Under the pieces are notes generated by a model. The model was not told the origin of the DNA, ran no database searches, and worked only from the letters and a program-made list of their open reading frames with translations. Shown piece by piece: positions 52,007 to 61,395 of a stretch of DNA of 64,000 bases (the stretch's first letter is position 1; each line of letters starts with the position of its first letter). The position numbers were made by a program, and so were the translations under genes. Origin of the DNA: Archangium lansingense (GTDB lineage Bacteria > Myxococcota > Myxococcia > Myxococcales > Myxococcaceae); the NCBI RefSeq assembly GCF_026626635.1, contig NZ_JAPNKA010000001.1, positions 7,874,001-7,938,000 on the forward strand, given 5' to 3'.

Positions 52007-52885
52007 TCAGGAGCACACGCGGTTGCGGCCCGCGGCCTTCGCCTCGTACAGCTTCGCGTCCGCCGCCCGCTTCAGGTCCTCCAGGTCCCGGTGCTCCGGC
52101 GCTAGCACCGCCACCCCCAGGGAGATCGTCACGGGGATCACGTTCTTGTCGAACTCGAAGCGCTGCTTCTCCACCAACTTGCGCGCCTTGTCCGCCAGCA
52201 GCACCGAGCCCGCTTCGTCTATCTCCGGCAGCAGCATCCCGAACTCCTCCCCGCCGTACCTCGCGAAGACGTCCTCCCGCCGGATCTTCGTCCGCAGCGC
52301 CGACGCCAGCTGCTTCAGCACGTAGTCCCCCGCCAGGTGCCCGTACCGATCGTTCACCTGCTTGAAGTGGTCCACGTCGAACATCACCAGCGCCAGGCTC
52401 CGCTCGTACCTCCGAGACCTCGAGACCTCTCGCTCCAGCGCCTCCTCGAAGTAGCGCCGGTTGTAGATCTGCGTCAGCCCGTCCATCGTCGTCAGCCGGT
52501 AGATCTCATCGTGGTACGCCGCCTCGATGTTCCCGCCCGCGATGAACTTGAAGATCGTCCGCCCGATCTTCACCAGGTCCCCGTTGCGCAGCGCCTTCTC
52601 GCCCTGCACCGGCTCGTCGTTCACGAACGTCCCGTTCGTCGACTCGAGGTCCTTGATGAATACCCCGCGCTTCGTGTTCGCGATGCACGCGTGGTTGCGG
52701 CTGATGGACTCCTGGTCCACCTGGATCTCCGCCTTCGAGGAGCGCCCAATCAGCGTCTCCTCCTTGCACAGGTCGTACTTCCGGCCCAGCTCCAGGCCGT
52801 AGATCACCACGAGCGCCGCGTCTTGATCGACCGGCCGCTCCGAGATCTTCGAGATGACTGTGACGACCGTCTCGTTCTGCGCCAT
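52007..52885 (-). CDS. FHA-GGDEF diguanylate cyclase
   Basis: A 292-residue cytoplasmic protein. The N-terminal FHA domain (about 25-115) shows the phosphothreonine-binding pattern GRSSKAEIQV, SISRNHACI and STNGTFVND. The GGDEF domain (about 130-290) has the active-site GGEEF, preceded by RRED five residues upstream, which matches the product-inhibition I-site RxxD. It would make cyclic di-GMP and respond to Ser/Thr kinase signalling, which is abundant in myxobacteria. Intact active site and I-site suggest a functional, feedback-controlled enzyme. Confidence 0.92.
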   Translation of the reverse strand: MAQNETVVTVISKISERPVDQDAALVVIYGLELGRKYDLCKEETLIGRSSKAEIQVDQESISRNHACIANTKRGVFIKDLESTNGTFVNDEPVQGEKALRNGDLVKIGRTIFKFIAGGNIEAAYHDEIYRLTTMDGLTQIYNRRYFEEALEREVSRSRRYERSLALVMFDVDHFKQVNDRYGHLAGDYVLKQLASALRTKIRREDVFARYGGEEFGMLLPEIDEAGSVLLADKARKLVEKQRFEFDKNVIPVTISLGVAVLAPEHRDLEDLKRAADAKLYEAKAAGRNRVCS

Positions 52886-52966
52886 ACCAGATAGGACGGT
52901 AGCATCCGTAAAACACCGTAAGCCAGCGCAGGGACCAACCCGGGGTGCGTGGCACCCTCACCCTGT

Positions 52967-53013
52967 CCCTCTCCCGGGGGGAGAGGGGTGGTTTCTCTCA
53001 GGTGTTGAGAGAG
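52967..53013. repeat. REP-like palindrome plus hairpin after the large lipoprotein gene
   Basis: CCCTCTCCC-N3-GGGAGAGGG (52,967-52,987) is followed by a second hairpin TCTCTCA-5-TGAGAGA (52,994-53,012). The first palindrome, with its GGG.GAGGG tail, recurs in the opposite orientation at 60,527-60,547. In this position it can also terminate the gene ending at 53,038. Confidence 0.6.
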
Positions 53014-53037
53014 AGGGGCCTACGTTGAGAGGGGCGC

Positions 53038-55632
53038 TTAGTTGATCGTCAGGGTGCGCTTGCTCCACACCGGCGGGCTCAGCTCCACGCCCGCCGTGTC
53101 CACCAGCGTCGCGGTGAGCTCCACTCCCGTCCCCGTGCAATTCATCGGCAGCAGCAGCTCCACCTGCCCCTGCGCGTCCACCACGTTGCCCGGCACCTGT
53201 CCCTCGCAGCCCGTACCTCCGGCGAACGTCAGCCGCACGTAGCCGTCGTCCTCCACCGGGTTGCTCCCCACCCGGAAGAACGAGACGCGCACCTTCACCT
53301 TCGAGCCTCGCCCCACGAGCTGCCCGTCCTCCGCCGGCTCCACCCACCTCACCAGCGGACGCCCGTAGTCCAGGGCCGACCAGGCGACCGTCAGCTCGCC
53401 CAGGTGCTCCAGGTCCACCCCGTCCGCATCCACCAGCCCATGTAGGTTCACCGCCGTCCCAGACGACGTCCCCGTCCGGCGCACCACCAGCGCCTGCATC
53501 CCCAGGGGCGAGCGCGAGCCCACCGTGTCCCCGTAGTACGTCCGATCCTCGAAGCCCGTGGGGGGCACCGGCAGCCGCACACCCGTCGCGGCCCTCGCCA
53601 CGTCCATCAGCACCACCCAGCGGTGCTCCTTCCGGTCCGTGAACATCGCGCGCAGCACCGTCGCGGCGGGAAGCACCGGCGCCGCGATGAAGCGAAGCTG
53701 CCGGCCCTCCAGCCCCCGGGCCGCCACCTGGTTGTAGTTGTAACGTGCCCCCTCGGGCGTCGGCAGGAAGGGCCCGCTCACCGCCACCGGCGTGCCTCCC
53801 TTGGGATCGAACGGCAGCTTCTCCAGCGTCCGGTGGATGAGCGCGCTGGAGGCCGCTCCCGCCGTCGCGTCGGTGGCGGCCGAGGACGAGGCCGTGATCA
53901 TCAGCTCGTACGGGCTGCCCTCGAGCCCATGGTGCGCGGGCGCCATCCGCATGCTCACCAGTCCCGGCCCCGGCAGGCCCACCTGCGTGTCCGTCTTCGG
54001 GTCCACCGGGTTCGTGTTCACCCCCATGCCCAGGCCCAGGGGCACCACGCCGCGCCCAGGCACCCGCACCGCCCCCAGCACCGCCGCGCTGTCCATCCAC
54101 GCTCCCCGGTAGGGCGGCAGGTCCGGCACCCGCACCGCGAACTGGAAGCCCAGCTCCATGCGCTGGTCCGTCTGGAAGTCGTGGTCCACCGTCGCGAAGT
54201 GCTTCTGGTCCCCGTAGTCCGGCGCGTCCGTGTCCGCATTCCGCGGCGTCACCTCCAGCCCGAACTCCACGTCCCGCACCACCGAGGAGCTGAAGGTGCG
54301 CAGCAGCGGAATCGTCTGCGCCAGCAGCTGCCCCACGTCCATCGTCCCGCCCGACAGCAGCGGCAGCGCGTTCAGCGGGATGTCTCCGCCCAGCGCCCAC
54401 GCCGTGCGCGTGCCACACGCCCCTGACGTCACCGAAGCCTCCGTGCCACACACGCCCGCCAGCCCCTGCGTCGACACGTCCGTCACCTGCAGCGTGCTCC
54501 CCGGCAGCACCACGTACGCGCCCGCCGGCAGCGTCGCCTCGCGGGCCTGTCCGCCCATCGTGAAGGCCACCCGACGCACCGGCCCCGTCACCAGCGACGC
54601 CGACAGGTCCGTCACCGCGTCCGGCGCCGACAGCCCCACAATCCCCGTGTGCATGTCCTGGCTCGCCGGCATGTTCCGGAAGGTGCCCTTGTACCCGCCG
54701 TACCTGTCCGTCGGGTTGCGCCGCAGCGGCAGCGCCAGATCCATGGGGCCTCCCGGCCCCTCGTGCGCCACCGTGAGGTAGCTGAACGCCTGGTGGAACA
54801 CGGAGACGCTCCCCGCCTCCGCCGGTGCCGCCAGCGTCACCACGCCGCTCGCGTCCGTCGTGGCCGTGGCCGTCACCGCCCCCTTCCCGTCCGCCACCAC
54901 CACCGCCGCCCCGTCGATGGGACGGCCCGTCAGCTCGTCCCTCACCACCGCGCGCAGCTGCCCCGACACCACCGCCGCCCCCAGCACCGACACCCGCGCC
55001 GTGCACGTGGCACCGCCGACCTTGGCCTGCACCAACTCCCGCGCCCCCACCGTCGCCTCCGTCAGCACGAAGGTGGACTCCACCCCCGTCCCTCCACCGT
55101 CCACGCTCTCGTCCAACGCCGTCCACGCCGCCCCCGAGGGCACCACCACCGCCCGGCCCGCCGCGTCCATCGCCAGCACCGAGAAGCGCGCCGACGTCCC
55201 CTCACGCCCCACCACGTATTCCGGCGTCACCCGGCACGCCGTCACCGCGCTCGCCTCCGGCGCCGCCCCACACCGGCCGTTGCGGCACACCTGCCCCGAC
55301 ACCGCGCACTCCGCGTCCGCCGAGCACTGCGCCACCCTGCACCGGCTGTTGTCACACCGGCACCCCAGCGGGTTCCCCTCGCACTCGGCAATCCGGTACT
55401 CGCCCCGCTTCTCCGCCGTGCAGTCCTCCTGCGTCCGGCAGGCCGCCTGACAGCGTGACGTCACCGTGTCACAGAAAAACAGGCCCGGATCCGGGCAGTC
55501 CTGATCCACCTGGCACGAGCCCGTGGGCGTGTCCACCGGCTTTCCGGGCACGTTCGGCTCGGAAGGCCCGCAGGCAGTCCAAAGACTCGACAAGAGGACG
55601 GCGCATAGCGCCAGACGAAGGGGGGGATTCAT
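53038..55632 (-). CDS. Large Cys-rich lipoprotein with carboxypeptidase-regulatory-like domain
   Basis: An 864-residue lipoprotein whose signal ends SSLWTACG, a lipobox. Residues about 38-125 are Cys-rich with repeated CxxDxxC patterns (CQVDQDC, CRTQEDC, CSADAEC, CRNGRC), the disulfide repeats of many myxobacterial surface proteins. A beta-rich domain follows. The segment VSGQLRAVVRDELTGRPIDGAAVVVADGKG (read in pieces) is the start of a carboxypeptidase-regulatory/SdrD-type Ig-like fold. The remaining 550 residues are beta-strand rich without a recognised enzyme motif. It is probably exposed on the outer membrane. It is a single-gene unit ended by the hairpins at 52,967-53,013. Confidence 0.75.
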   Translation of the reverse strand: MNPPLRLALCAVLLSSLWTACGPSEPNVPGKPVDTPTGSCQVDQDCPDPGLFFCDTVTSRCQAACRTQEDCTAEKRGEYRIAECEGNPLGCRCDNSRCRVAQCSADAECAVSGQVCRNGRCGAAPEASAVTACRVTPEYVVGREGTSARFSVLAMDAAGRAVVVPSGAAWTALDESVDGGGTGVESTFVLTEATVGARELVQAKVGGATCTARVSVLGAAVVSGQLRAVVRDELTGRPIDGAAVVVADGKGAVTATATTDASGVVTLAAPAEAGSVSVFHQAFSYLTVAHEGPGGPMDLALPLRRNPTDRYGGYKGTFRNMPASQDMHTGIVGLSAPDAVTDLSASLVTGPVRRVAFTMGGQAREATLPAGAYVVLPGSTLQVTDVSTQGLAGVCGTEASVTSGACGTRTAWALGGDIPLNALPLLSGGTMDVGQLLAQTIPLLRTFSSSVVRDVEFGLEVTPRNADTDAPDYGDQKHFATVDHDFQTDQRMELGFQFAVRVPDLPPYRGAWMDSAAVLGAVRVPGRGVVPLGLGMGVNTNPVDPKTDTQVGLPGPGLVSMRMAPAHHGLEGSPYELMITASSSAATDATAGAASSALIHRTLEKLPFDPKGGTPVAVSGPFLPTPEGARYNYNQVAARGLEGRQLRFIAAPVLPAATVLRAMFTDRKEHRWVVLMDVARAATGVRLPVPPTGFEDRTYYGDTVGSRSPLGMQALVVRRTGTSSGTAVNLHGLVDADGVDLEHLGELTVAWSALDYGRPLVRWVEPAEDGQLVGRGSKVKVRVSFFRVGSNPVEDDGYVRLTFAGGTGCEGQVPGNVVDAQGQVELLLPMNCTGTGVELTATLVDTAGVELSPPVWSKRTLTIN

Positions 55633-55817
55633 CGGCGGCTCCAGTCAGGGGGGCAGGGAAGCGGCTCCCCCTGGCTCTGTCAAGCGGGGGTAGCCCTCCA
55701 TCGCCTAGCCAGCTCCGTGCCGGGCCCGGATTCCGCGTGGTTGCACGTCCGCATCCCCTCCAACCCACGACACCGCTGCCCTGCATTCCTCCGTTGGCAT
55801 TCCCTCCGCCCCGGCCG

Positions 55818-56126
55818 ATGATTGCCACTCCCATGGCCCGGCGCGATCCCCAGACCCTCGACCAGCTCCTCCCCCGTGTCCTGGCCCGCCTGGCCGAGCA
55901 GTCCGGGAAGGGTCAGGCCCTCGTCCCGGTTTGGAACGCCACGGTGGGGCCCCATATCTCCAAGCACACCCGGCCCCACACCCTCGAAGGAGGCACCCTG
56001 GTGATCACCGTGGCCAGTGCCGAGTGGGCCCACACCCTGTCGCGCCAGCAGAACTCCCTGCTCGAGCAGCTCAACACCCGGCTTGGCGCCGGCGCCGTGT
56101 CCGCCCTCGTCTTCCAGCTCGAATAG
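55818..56126 (+). CDS. DciA-like / DUF721 protein
   Basis: A 102-residue protein with the DUF721 pattern: LDQLLPRVLARLAEQSGKG, VWNATVGPHISKHTRP, TLEGGTLVITVASAEWAHTLSRQ and LLEQLN. DciA proteins of this family load or activate the replicative helicase in bacteria without DnaC. The ATG at 55,818 (or 55,833) precedes the domain closely. It stops 2 bp before the CAP-domain gene, so the two are probably cotranscribed, although their functions look unrelated. Confidence 0.8.
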   Translation: MIATPMARRDPQTLDQLLPRVLARLAEQSGKGQALVPVWNATVGPHISKHTRPHTLEGGTLVITVASAEWAHTLSRQQNSLLEQLNTRLGAGAVSALVFQLE

Positions 56127-56128
56127 CG

Positions 56129-57640
56129 ATGCTCGCCCTCGCCCTCAGCTTCCTGCTGGCCGCCACCCCCTCGCCCGCTGCCATGGAGCAGCAGTCCTCG
56201 CGCTACGTCTTCCAGGAGTTCGAGCGCGTGGGCCGGCGCTCGCCCCAGGCAGACCCCGCCCTCACCCAGGCCGCGCGCAGGCTCGCCCGCGAGGCCCTCG
56301 ACGACAGCCCGTCCGGCGCCGTGGAGCTGCTCGCCCTCACCGAGGCCATCAGCGACGCGGGCGGCGCCGACCCCAGCCCCCGCTCCTATGTCATCCGCGC
56401 CTCCGTGCGCGAGCACGCCGTGGGCACCCTGCTGGACCGCAAGGATCTCAACCACGAGCCCGCCTCCCACATGGGCGTGGGCGTGGCGGTGGATGGCGAG
56501 CGCGCCGCCCTCGTCGTGCTGCTCGCCGAGCGCAAGGCCACCCTCCAGCGCTTCCCCCGCACCTTCGACAAGTCCGGCTCCAGCCAGAGCCTGTGCGGCC
56601 AGCTCGAGCACCCACTGCGCTGGTCCGAGGTCTACGTCACCCTCCCCGATGGCCGCGTGGAGCGTCCCCCACTCACCCGCGAGTCGGGCCCCTCCTTCTG
56701 CACCCGGCTGCTCTTCCCCTCCGAGGGCCGCTACACCGTGGAGATCATCGGCCGCGGCGGGCGCGGACCCGAGGTGGCCGCGCTCTTCCTCGTGGACGTG
56801 GGCGCCTCGCGCCAGCGCGGCGAGCGCGAGCGCGTGATTGAACCCACCACTGTGGAGGACGCCCGCCTGGAGGTGCTCTCGCGCATCAACGCCCTGCGCC
56901 GCGCCCATGGCGTGCAGCAGCTCGCGCTCGACGACACCCTCAACGGCGTGGCCCAGGCCTACAGCGACCGCATGGCTCGCGAGGGCTTCTTCGCCCACGT
57001 GGCCCCGGACGGCTCGGACCTGCGCAGCCGCCTGGCCTCCGCTGGCTCCCAGTACCGCACCGCCGGCGAGAACCTCGGCATGGCCTCCGGTCCGCTCTCC
57101 GCCCACTTCGGCATCGAGCACAGCCCTGGCCACCGCAGCAACCTGCTCGGCACCCAGTTCACCCATGCCGGCATCGGAGTGGCCTTCCAGAAGGTGGACG
57201 GGCGCGAGCAGGCCATCCTCACCGAGGTCTTCTCCTCCACCGCTCCCCCGGTGTCCGCCGCCGTCACGAGAGATCCACGCGAGGAGGCCTATCAGGCCCT
57301 GGCCACCCACCGCGCCTCACGCGGCCTGCCGCCGCTGCAGCGCAACCCCGTGCTGGAGCAGATTGCCCTGGACCATGCCCGGCGCGCGCTCGAGCAGGAC
57401 CAGCCCAAGGTGCAGCTGCCCGGCTCCAAGGTGCACGACCGCGTCTTCAGCGCGCTGGACTCGGCCAAGAGCGCCTCGGTGGACTTTTATGTGGCGGAGA
57501 GCCCCTCCCTCCTCCCGGATTCCAAGAGTCTGGGAGACCGTAAGAACACCGTGGTCGGTGTGGGCGCCGTCCGCGGGGACTCGCGCACGTACGGTCAGGG
57601 GCAGTACTGGATGGTCATCATCTACGCCGCCACTCGCTGA
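56129..57640 (+). CDS. Secreted CAP (SCP/PR-1) domain protein
   Basis: 503 residues with signal peptide MLALALSFLLAATPSPA. An N-terminal region of about 225 residues without a clear family comes first. A CAP domain follows (about 245-365): INALRRAHGVQQLALDDTLN, SDRMAREGFFAHVAPDG, GENLGMASG, EHSPGHRSNLL and HAGIGVAF. The His in FFAHV and the HSPGHRSNLL signature are the conserved cavity residues. A further roughly 125 residues resemble a degenerate second CAP-like unit (YQALATHRASRGLPPLQRNPVLEQ). CAP proteins act outside the cell and their biochemical role in bacteria is mostly unknown. Confidence 0.85.
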   Translation: MLALALSFLLAATPSPAAMEQQSSRYVFQEFERVGRRSPQADPALTQAARRLAREALDDSPSGAVELLALTEAISDAGGADPSPRSYVIRASVREHAVGTLLDRKDLNHEPASHMGVGVAVDGERAALVVLLAERKATLQRFPRTFDKSGSSQSLCGQLEHPLRWSEVYVTLPDGRVERPPLTRESGPSFCTRLLFPSEGRYTVEIIGRGGRGPEVAALFLVDVGASRQRGERERVIEPTTVEDARLEVLSRINALRRAHGVQQLALDDTLNGVAQAYSDRMAREGFFAHVAPDGSDLRSRLASAGSQYRTAGENLGMASGPLSAHFGIEHSPGHRSNLLGTQFTHAGIGVAFQKVDGREQAILTEVFSSTAPPVSAAVTRDPREEAYQALATHRASRGLPPLQRNPVLEQIALDHARRALEQDQPKVQLPGSKVHDRVFSALDSAKSASVDFYVAESPSLLPDSKSLGDRKNTVVGVGAVRGDSRTYGQGQYWMVIIYAATR

Positions 57641-57694
57641 GCGTGGCTCCCGGCCAGCCGCCGGGAGCCCGTCCGCATGTGACGGTGTGCCGCC

Positions 57695-57931
57695 TCAGAT
57701 GGCGCGGCGCTGCGTGGCGTAGGCCTCGATCCCCATCTGCGGCGGGGCGACCTGCTGATTCATCTGACACTTCACGCAGGTGAAGGACTGCCAGCCCCGG
57801 CGCACCGCCTCATCGAGGCAGTTGTCGTAGTAGCTGCAGTTGAGGTTGCGATGCGTCTCGACACCGGCCCGCTTGGGTCCGGCCTCGGGGTTGATGGTCT
57901 GCGGCAGATCAGTCGGACACGGCTTCAGCAT
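57695..57931 (-). CDS. Small Cys-rich protein, probable zinc-binding
   Basis: 78 residues starting MLKPCPTDLPQTI, with NCSYYDNCLDEAVRRGW followed by FTCVKCQ. The C-x5-C and C-x2-C spacing suggests a small zinc site. I chose the ATG at 57,931 because upstream residues look non-coding. No signal peptide. Proteins of this type occur in myxobacteria from memory, without known function. Confidence 0.6.
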   Translation of the reverse strand: MLKPCPTDLPQTINPEAGPKRAGVETHRNLNCSYYDNCLDEAVRRGWQSFTCVKCQMNQQVAPPQMGIEAYATQRRAI

Positions 57932-58326
57932 GGAACGGAGCCCTCCCTCAAGAGCTTGTTTCCCCCCCGAACGCATGGGACCAAGATCGGCCCGGAACGC
58001 GCGGTCACCTCATCGGCAACCTTCCAGGTCCTGCGCCTGAAATGGCCGCACAACCTAAGAAGCGCCCCCTTTTGACGCAACGGGTCAGGACCGTTTACGC
58101 CAAATACCGCTCATTTCTCGAATACTGGCAGCGAATGAATTGACAGCTGCCGAACAGCTGGTCCTGTCGTTGCGAGGGCCGATCTAGGACTTGTCGGCCC
58201 GGCTGTCAAACCGCACCCTAAGCAAGCGCTTTTTGACGTGGTGAGTGAATGTAGGGTGGGAATAGGTGCGCAGGGCCTGCTGTTCCTCGGCGCTGGCTCG
58301 CGCGCGGAGGCGACAAGGAGATGCAC
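57932..58326. other. Divergent intergenic region
   Basis: 395 bp between the small Cys protein and the lytic transglycosylase. It should hold both promoters, but I see no convincing -35/-10 pair. A 7-bp inverted repeat GGGCCGA-11-TCGGCCC lies at 58,176-58,200. Confidence 0.35.
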
Positions 58327-60477
58327 ATGCGGCGGTGGACTGGAGTTGGGCTCCTCACGGTGGTGCTGGGTACGGGAGGGGCGTGGGCCCAATCCCCCGA
58401 GACCCTGGAGGCCGTCCGGCTGCACCGCGCCGAGGCTCGGAGCCTGGCCCAACAGGACCTCCAAAGTTGCATGTCCAGCAAGTGCCCGGACGCGGGCCGC
58501 ATCGCCCTGCTCGCCGGAACGCTCGCCCTCTCGGAGGGGGACGTGGCGGAGGCGCGCACGCTGCTGACGGGAGCGTCGGTGGCCGAGCCACTCCGGCCGT
58601 ACCTCGCCTACTACCAGGGGCAGGCGCACTTCTACGCGGGAGACGCGGCAGCGGCGGCGGAGGCCTTCGGGCGGGCAGTGGAGAAGGGCTCTCCGGCGCT
58701 GACGTCTCGGGCGCGGGCCCGGCTGGGCGAGGCGTTGCTGGCCGCGGGCAAGGCGAAGGAGGCCGCACCGTCGCTGGAGACGGCCGCCACCGAGGAGCCC
58801 TCGGCGGAGCTGCTCTATCAGCGGGCCCAGGCGCGGCGGGCGACGGGCAACACCGCGGGAGAGAAGGCGGACCTGAAGACGGTGGCGCTGCGCTACCCCG
58901 CGCACCCGTACGCGGACGAGGCGCTGGCGAAGCTCGAGGCGCAGAAGCCGGCGCTGAAGCTGACGCTGGCCGAGCACCTGCAGCGAGCGCGCGGGCTGCT
59001 GGACGCCGGTGAGGCGAAGCGCACGCTGGAGGAGCTGGAGAAGGCCGAGGCGGCGAAGCTGGCGCGCACGAAGCAGGACAAGGCGCAGGTGGCGCTGGTG
59101 CGGGCCCAGGCGCTGTATGCCACGGGGAAGCGGGAGGCGGCGGAGCAGGCGCTGGCCGTGGCACGCCAGGGGCCTCCGGCGGTGGCCGCCGAGGCCGCCT
59201 ATGTCACCGCACGCCGGGCGCTCAAGAGCGACGACAACACCAAGGCCCGCGAGCTGATGGCCGCCGTGGAGAAGACGTGGCCCAAGGAGAACGTGGCCGA
59301 CGAGGCCGGCTTCTACGTGGGCTGGTTGGACTTGCAGGCCGGGCGCTTCGAGGAGGCGGTGAAGTCCTTCACGGCCTTTGACCAGCGGCACGCACGCTCG
59401 CGGCGTCGGGACGAGGCGATGTGGTACCGCTCGCTGGCGCACATCCGGATGGAGCAGTACGGCAAGGCGCGCGAGGTGCTGGGCTCGCTGGTGGACACCT
59501 TCTCGCGCAGCAGCCTGGTGCCGCAGGCGCGCTACTGGTCGGCCCGCAGCCACGAGCTGGAGGGCGCCAAGGTGGACATCACCGGGCCCGCGTACGAGGC
59601 CGTCATCACCAGCGCGCCCAACTCGTACTACGCGCTGTTGGCCTCGGAGCGACTGCACGCACTGGGCCGCCAGCCTCCCCCGGGCTTCCCCGAGGCCCCC
59701 AAGCAACTGGAGTCGGGCGAGGTGCCACCGGAGCTGAAGCTGGCGGTGGCGCTCACCGGGGCGGGCCTGTTCAGCGACGCGGCCGAGGAGGTGCAGTCGC
59801 GCACCTCGCGCATCCGCAACCAGGAGCAGGCGCTGAGCTTCGCGCACGCGCTGCTGCGACTGGGCGAGTACGGACACGCGCATGCGGTGGCGGCCAGGCA
59901 CCTGTGGGGCCGGGCCTTCGGAGCGAGGGTGCCCGAGGCGCTCGCGGCCTTCTACCCGCGCGCCTTCGCCAACGCGGTGGAGAGCGAGGCCACGCGCTAC
60001 GAGGTGAGCCCGTTCCTGGTGTGGGCCATCATGCGCCGTGAGAGCGCCTTCCGCCCCGAAGTGGCCAGCGCCGCCGACGCGCGCGGGCTGATGCAGGTGA
60101 TTCCGCCCACGGCCCGGGCGATTGCCAAGAAGCTATCGGAGCCGGAGCCTGCGCCCGCGGAGCTGTTCTCGCCCTCGCTGAGCATCCGGTACGGGGCGTG
60201 GTACCTGGCGCAGCTGATGAAGCGCTTCTCGCACCCGGCGCTCGCGGCGGCGGCCTACAACGCGGGCCCGGAGGCGGCGGTGAAGTGGGTGAAGGAGAAG
60301 GGCGCGCTGCCCCTGGACCTGTTCGTCGAGGAGATTCCGTTCCGCGAGACGCGCGGGTACGTGAAGCAGGTGCTGGCGGACCTGTACCTCTACCAGTCCT
60401 TCTACGGGAAGCAGACCGGGCCCCAGCGGCTGTCCCTCACCGTGCCCTCCCCCGCCACCGAGGGCGTGAGCTTCTGA
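58327..60477 (+). CDS. Soluble lytic murein transglycosylase (Slt70-like)
   Basis: A 716-residue periplasmic enzyme. The signal peptide ends TGGAWAQ. A long alpha-helical TPR-like superhelix (about 25-540) forms the doughnut domain. The C-terminal SLT domain (about 555-690) has catalytic Glu572 in IMRRESAF, then SAADARGLMQVIPPTA and AAAAYNAGPEA. It cleaves peptidoglycan glycan strands to 1,6-anhydro products. AAGGAG is directly before the ATG at 58,321 but 6 nt before the ATG at 58,327, which decides the start. Length and motifs match the family. Confidence 0.93.
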   Translation: MRRWTGVGLLTVVLGTGGAWAQSPETLEAVRLHRAEARSLAQQDLQSCMSSKCPDAGRIALLAGTLALSEGDVAEARTLLTGASVAEPLRPYLAYYQGQAHFYAGDAAAAAEAFGRAVEKGSPALTSRARARLGEALLAAGKAKEAAPSLETAATEEPSAELLYQRAQARRATGNTAGEKADLKTVALRYPAHPYADEALAKLEAQKPALKLTLAEHLQRARGLLDAGEAKRTLEELEKAEAAKLARTKQDKAQVALVRAQALYATGKREAAEQALAVARQGPPAVAAEAAYVTARRALKSDDNTKARELMAAVEKTWPKENVADEAGFYVGWLDLQAGRFEEAVKSFTAFDQRHARSRRRDEAMWYRSLAHIRMEQYGKAREVLGSLVDTFSRSSLVPQARYWSARSHELEGAKVDITGPAYEAVITSAPNSYYALLASERLHALGRQPPPGFPEAPKQLESGEVPPELKLAVALTGAGLFSDAAEEVQSRTSRIRNQEQALSFAHALLRLGEYGHAHAVAARHLWGRAFGARVPEALAAFYPRAFANAVESEATRYEVSPFLVWAIMRRESAFRPEVASAADARGLMQVIPPTARAIAKKLSEPEPAPAELFSPSLSIRYGAWYLAQLMKRFSHPALAAAAYNAGPEAAVKWVKEKGALPLDLFVEEIPFRETRGYVKQVLADLYLYQSFYGKQTGPQRLSLTVPSPATEGVSF

Positions 60478-60526
60478 GCCCGTAGATCACGGCTCCTACT
60501 CCGCCCTCCCCTCCTTTGCATCCCCT

Positions 60527-60547
60527 CCCTCTCCCACCGGGAGAGGG
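60527..60547. repeat. REP-like palindrome
   Basis: CCCTCTCCC-ACC-GGGAGAGGG followed by CTGGGGCGAGGG, about 50 bp after the transglycosylase stop. It shares the palindrome and tail with the element at 52,967 in the opposite orientation. Confidence 0.6.
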
Positions 60548-60702
60548 CTGGGGCGAGGGCCATGGTGGCATCCGACGCCCTCAGGGAGCTCTGGAGAATC
60601 GTCGCCATGGCCATTCCAGGTTTTAGAGGGTGGTGAACCTGCTTGACGCGGTATCGTCTATACGACTTGTGTTGCCCACCTCACAGGTCTAGCTTTGTTC
60701 GC

Positions 60703-61395
60703 ATGAAAAGCACGAACTGCAACCTAATCCTAGAGGCAATGGTCCTCTTGTTAGGGGCACTCGTAACGGGCTGCGCATCGGTGTCCAATGCTCCGGACTT
60801 GACCGAATCGAGCTCGAGCAGGGCCGTGGGCATGACCGACGATACCACTGGGAGTTCGTCCCCGGCGGTCGAAGAACTTCACCGCTTCGTGCTCGTCATC
60901 CAAGAATCCCCCAGTGGGCACGTCGCGCACAGTTGGCGCCCCGTCGAGGAGGTTGACCTTTCGCAATTCAGGTTCCAGCCACGCGCCGAGAGGATATATG
61001 GGCGCATTGTGCTTGCGGCTGCTCGCCAGCGAGATTGCCATGAGGAGTTCAATGATTGCATTGACACGTGCATGAAACGGCCTCTTTCCGAGGACTATGC
61101 GCACATGTCTCCTGGCGCCAAGCACGACCACTGCAAGGGCGGGTGCTGGCAACCGTACCTCGATTGCGAAGAATTACAGGGACGTCGCCCTCAAGAGTTT
61201 TCGGCCACAAACGGGGCGGTTGATTGGTTGAAGCGAAATCGCACCGAGGTCCTGGCGGGAAGCATTGTCGTCGTTGCAGGAGTTGCCTTCATCGTGGCAT
61301 TCCCTCCCGGGGCGCTCATTGCCTTGATTCCAGTGGCAGCTTTGGCTTCATCGGAAGTTGTCTGCGAGCCCCACATCGCGGCGGTGGCCCCGTGA
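60703..61395 (+). CDS. Lipoprotein, first gene of a two-gene unit
   Basis: 230 residues. The ATG at 60,703 opens a signal with lipobox LVTGC. A Ser/Thr-rich linker follows, then a Cys-rich helical region (DCHEEFNDCIDTCMKR, HDHCKGGCWQPYLDC), and near the C-terminus a hydrophobic segment of about 35 residues (GSIVVVAGVAFIVAFPPGAL). It overlaps the following gene by GTGA, so the pair is coupled. Lipoprotein plus soluble-partner pairs in myxobacteria include the Sit lipoprotein toxin/immunity systems. This one lacks a recognised toxin domain, so that is only a possibility; the hydrophobic tail could itself be membrane-active. Confidence 0.6.
   Translation: MKSTNCNLILEAMVLLLGALVTGCASVSNAPDLTESSSSRAVGMTDDTTGSSSPAVEELHRFVLVIQESPSGHVAHSWRPVEEVDLSQFRFQPRAERIYGRIVLAAARQRDCHEEFNDCIDTCMKRPLSEDYAHMSPGAKHDHCKGGCWQPYLDCEELQGRRPQEFSATNGAVDWLKRNRTEVLAGSIVVVAGVAFIVAFPPGALIALIPVAALASSEVVCEPHIAAVAP

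Noticed and set aside
52938..55126. Gly-rich 722-codon frame overlapping the large lipoprotein gene on the same strand.
   Set aside because: It is a shifted-frame shadow with extreme Gly/Ala content; the lipoprotein frame has a signal peptide, lipobox and Cys motifs.
57932..58326. TTGACA near 58,138 as a transglycosylase promoter.
   Set aside because: No -10 element lies at a workable distance and it is 180 bp upstream, so it is not supported.
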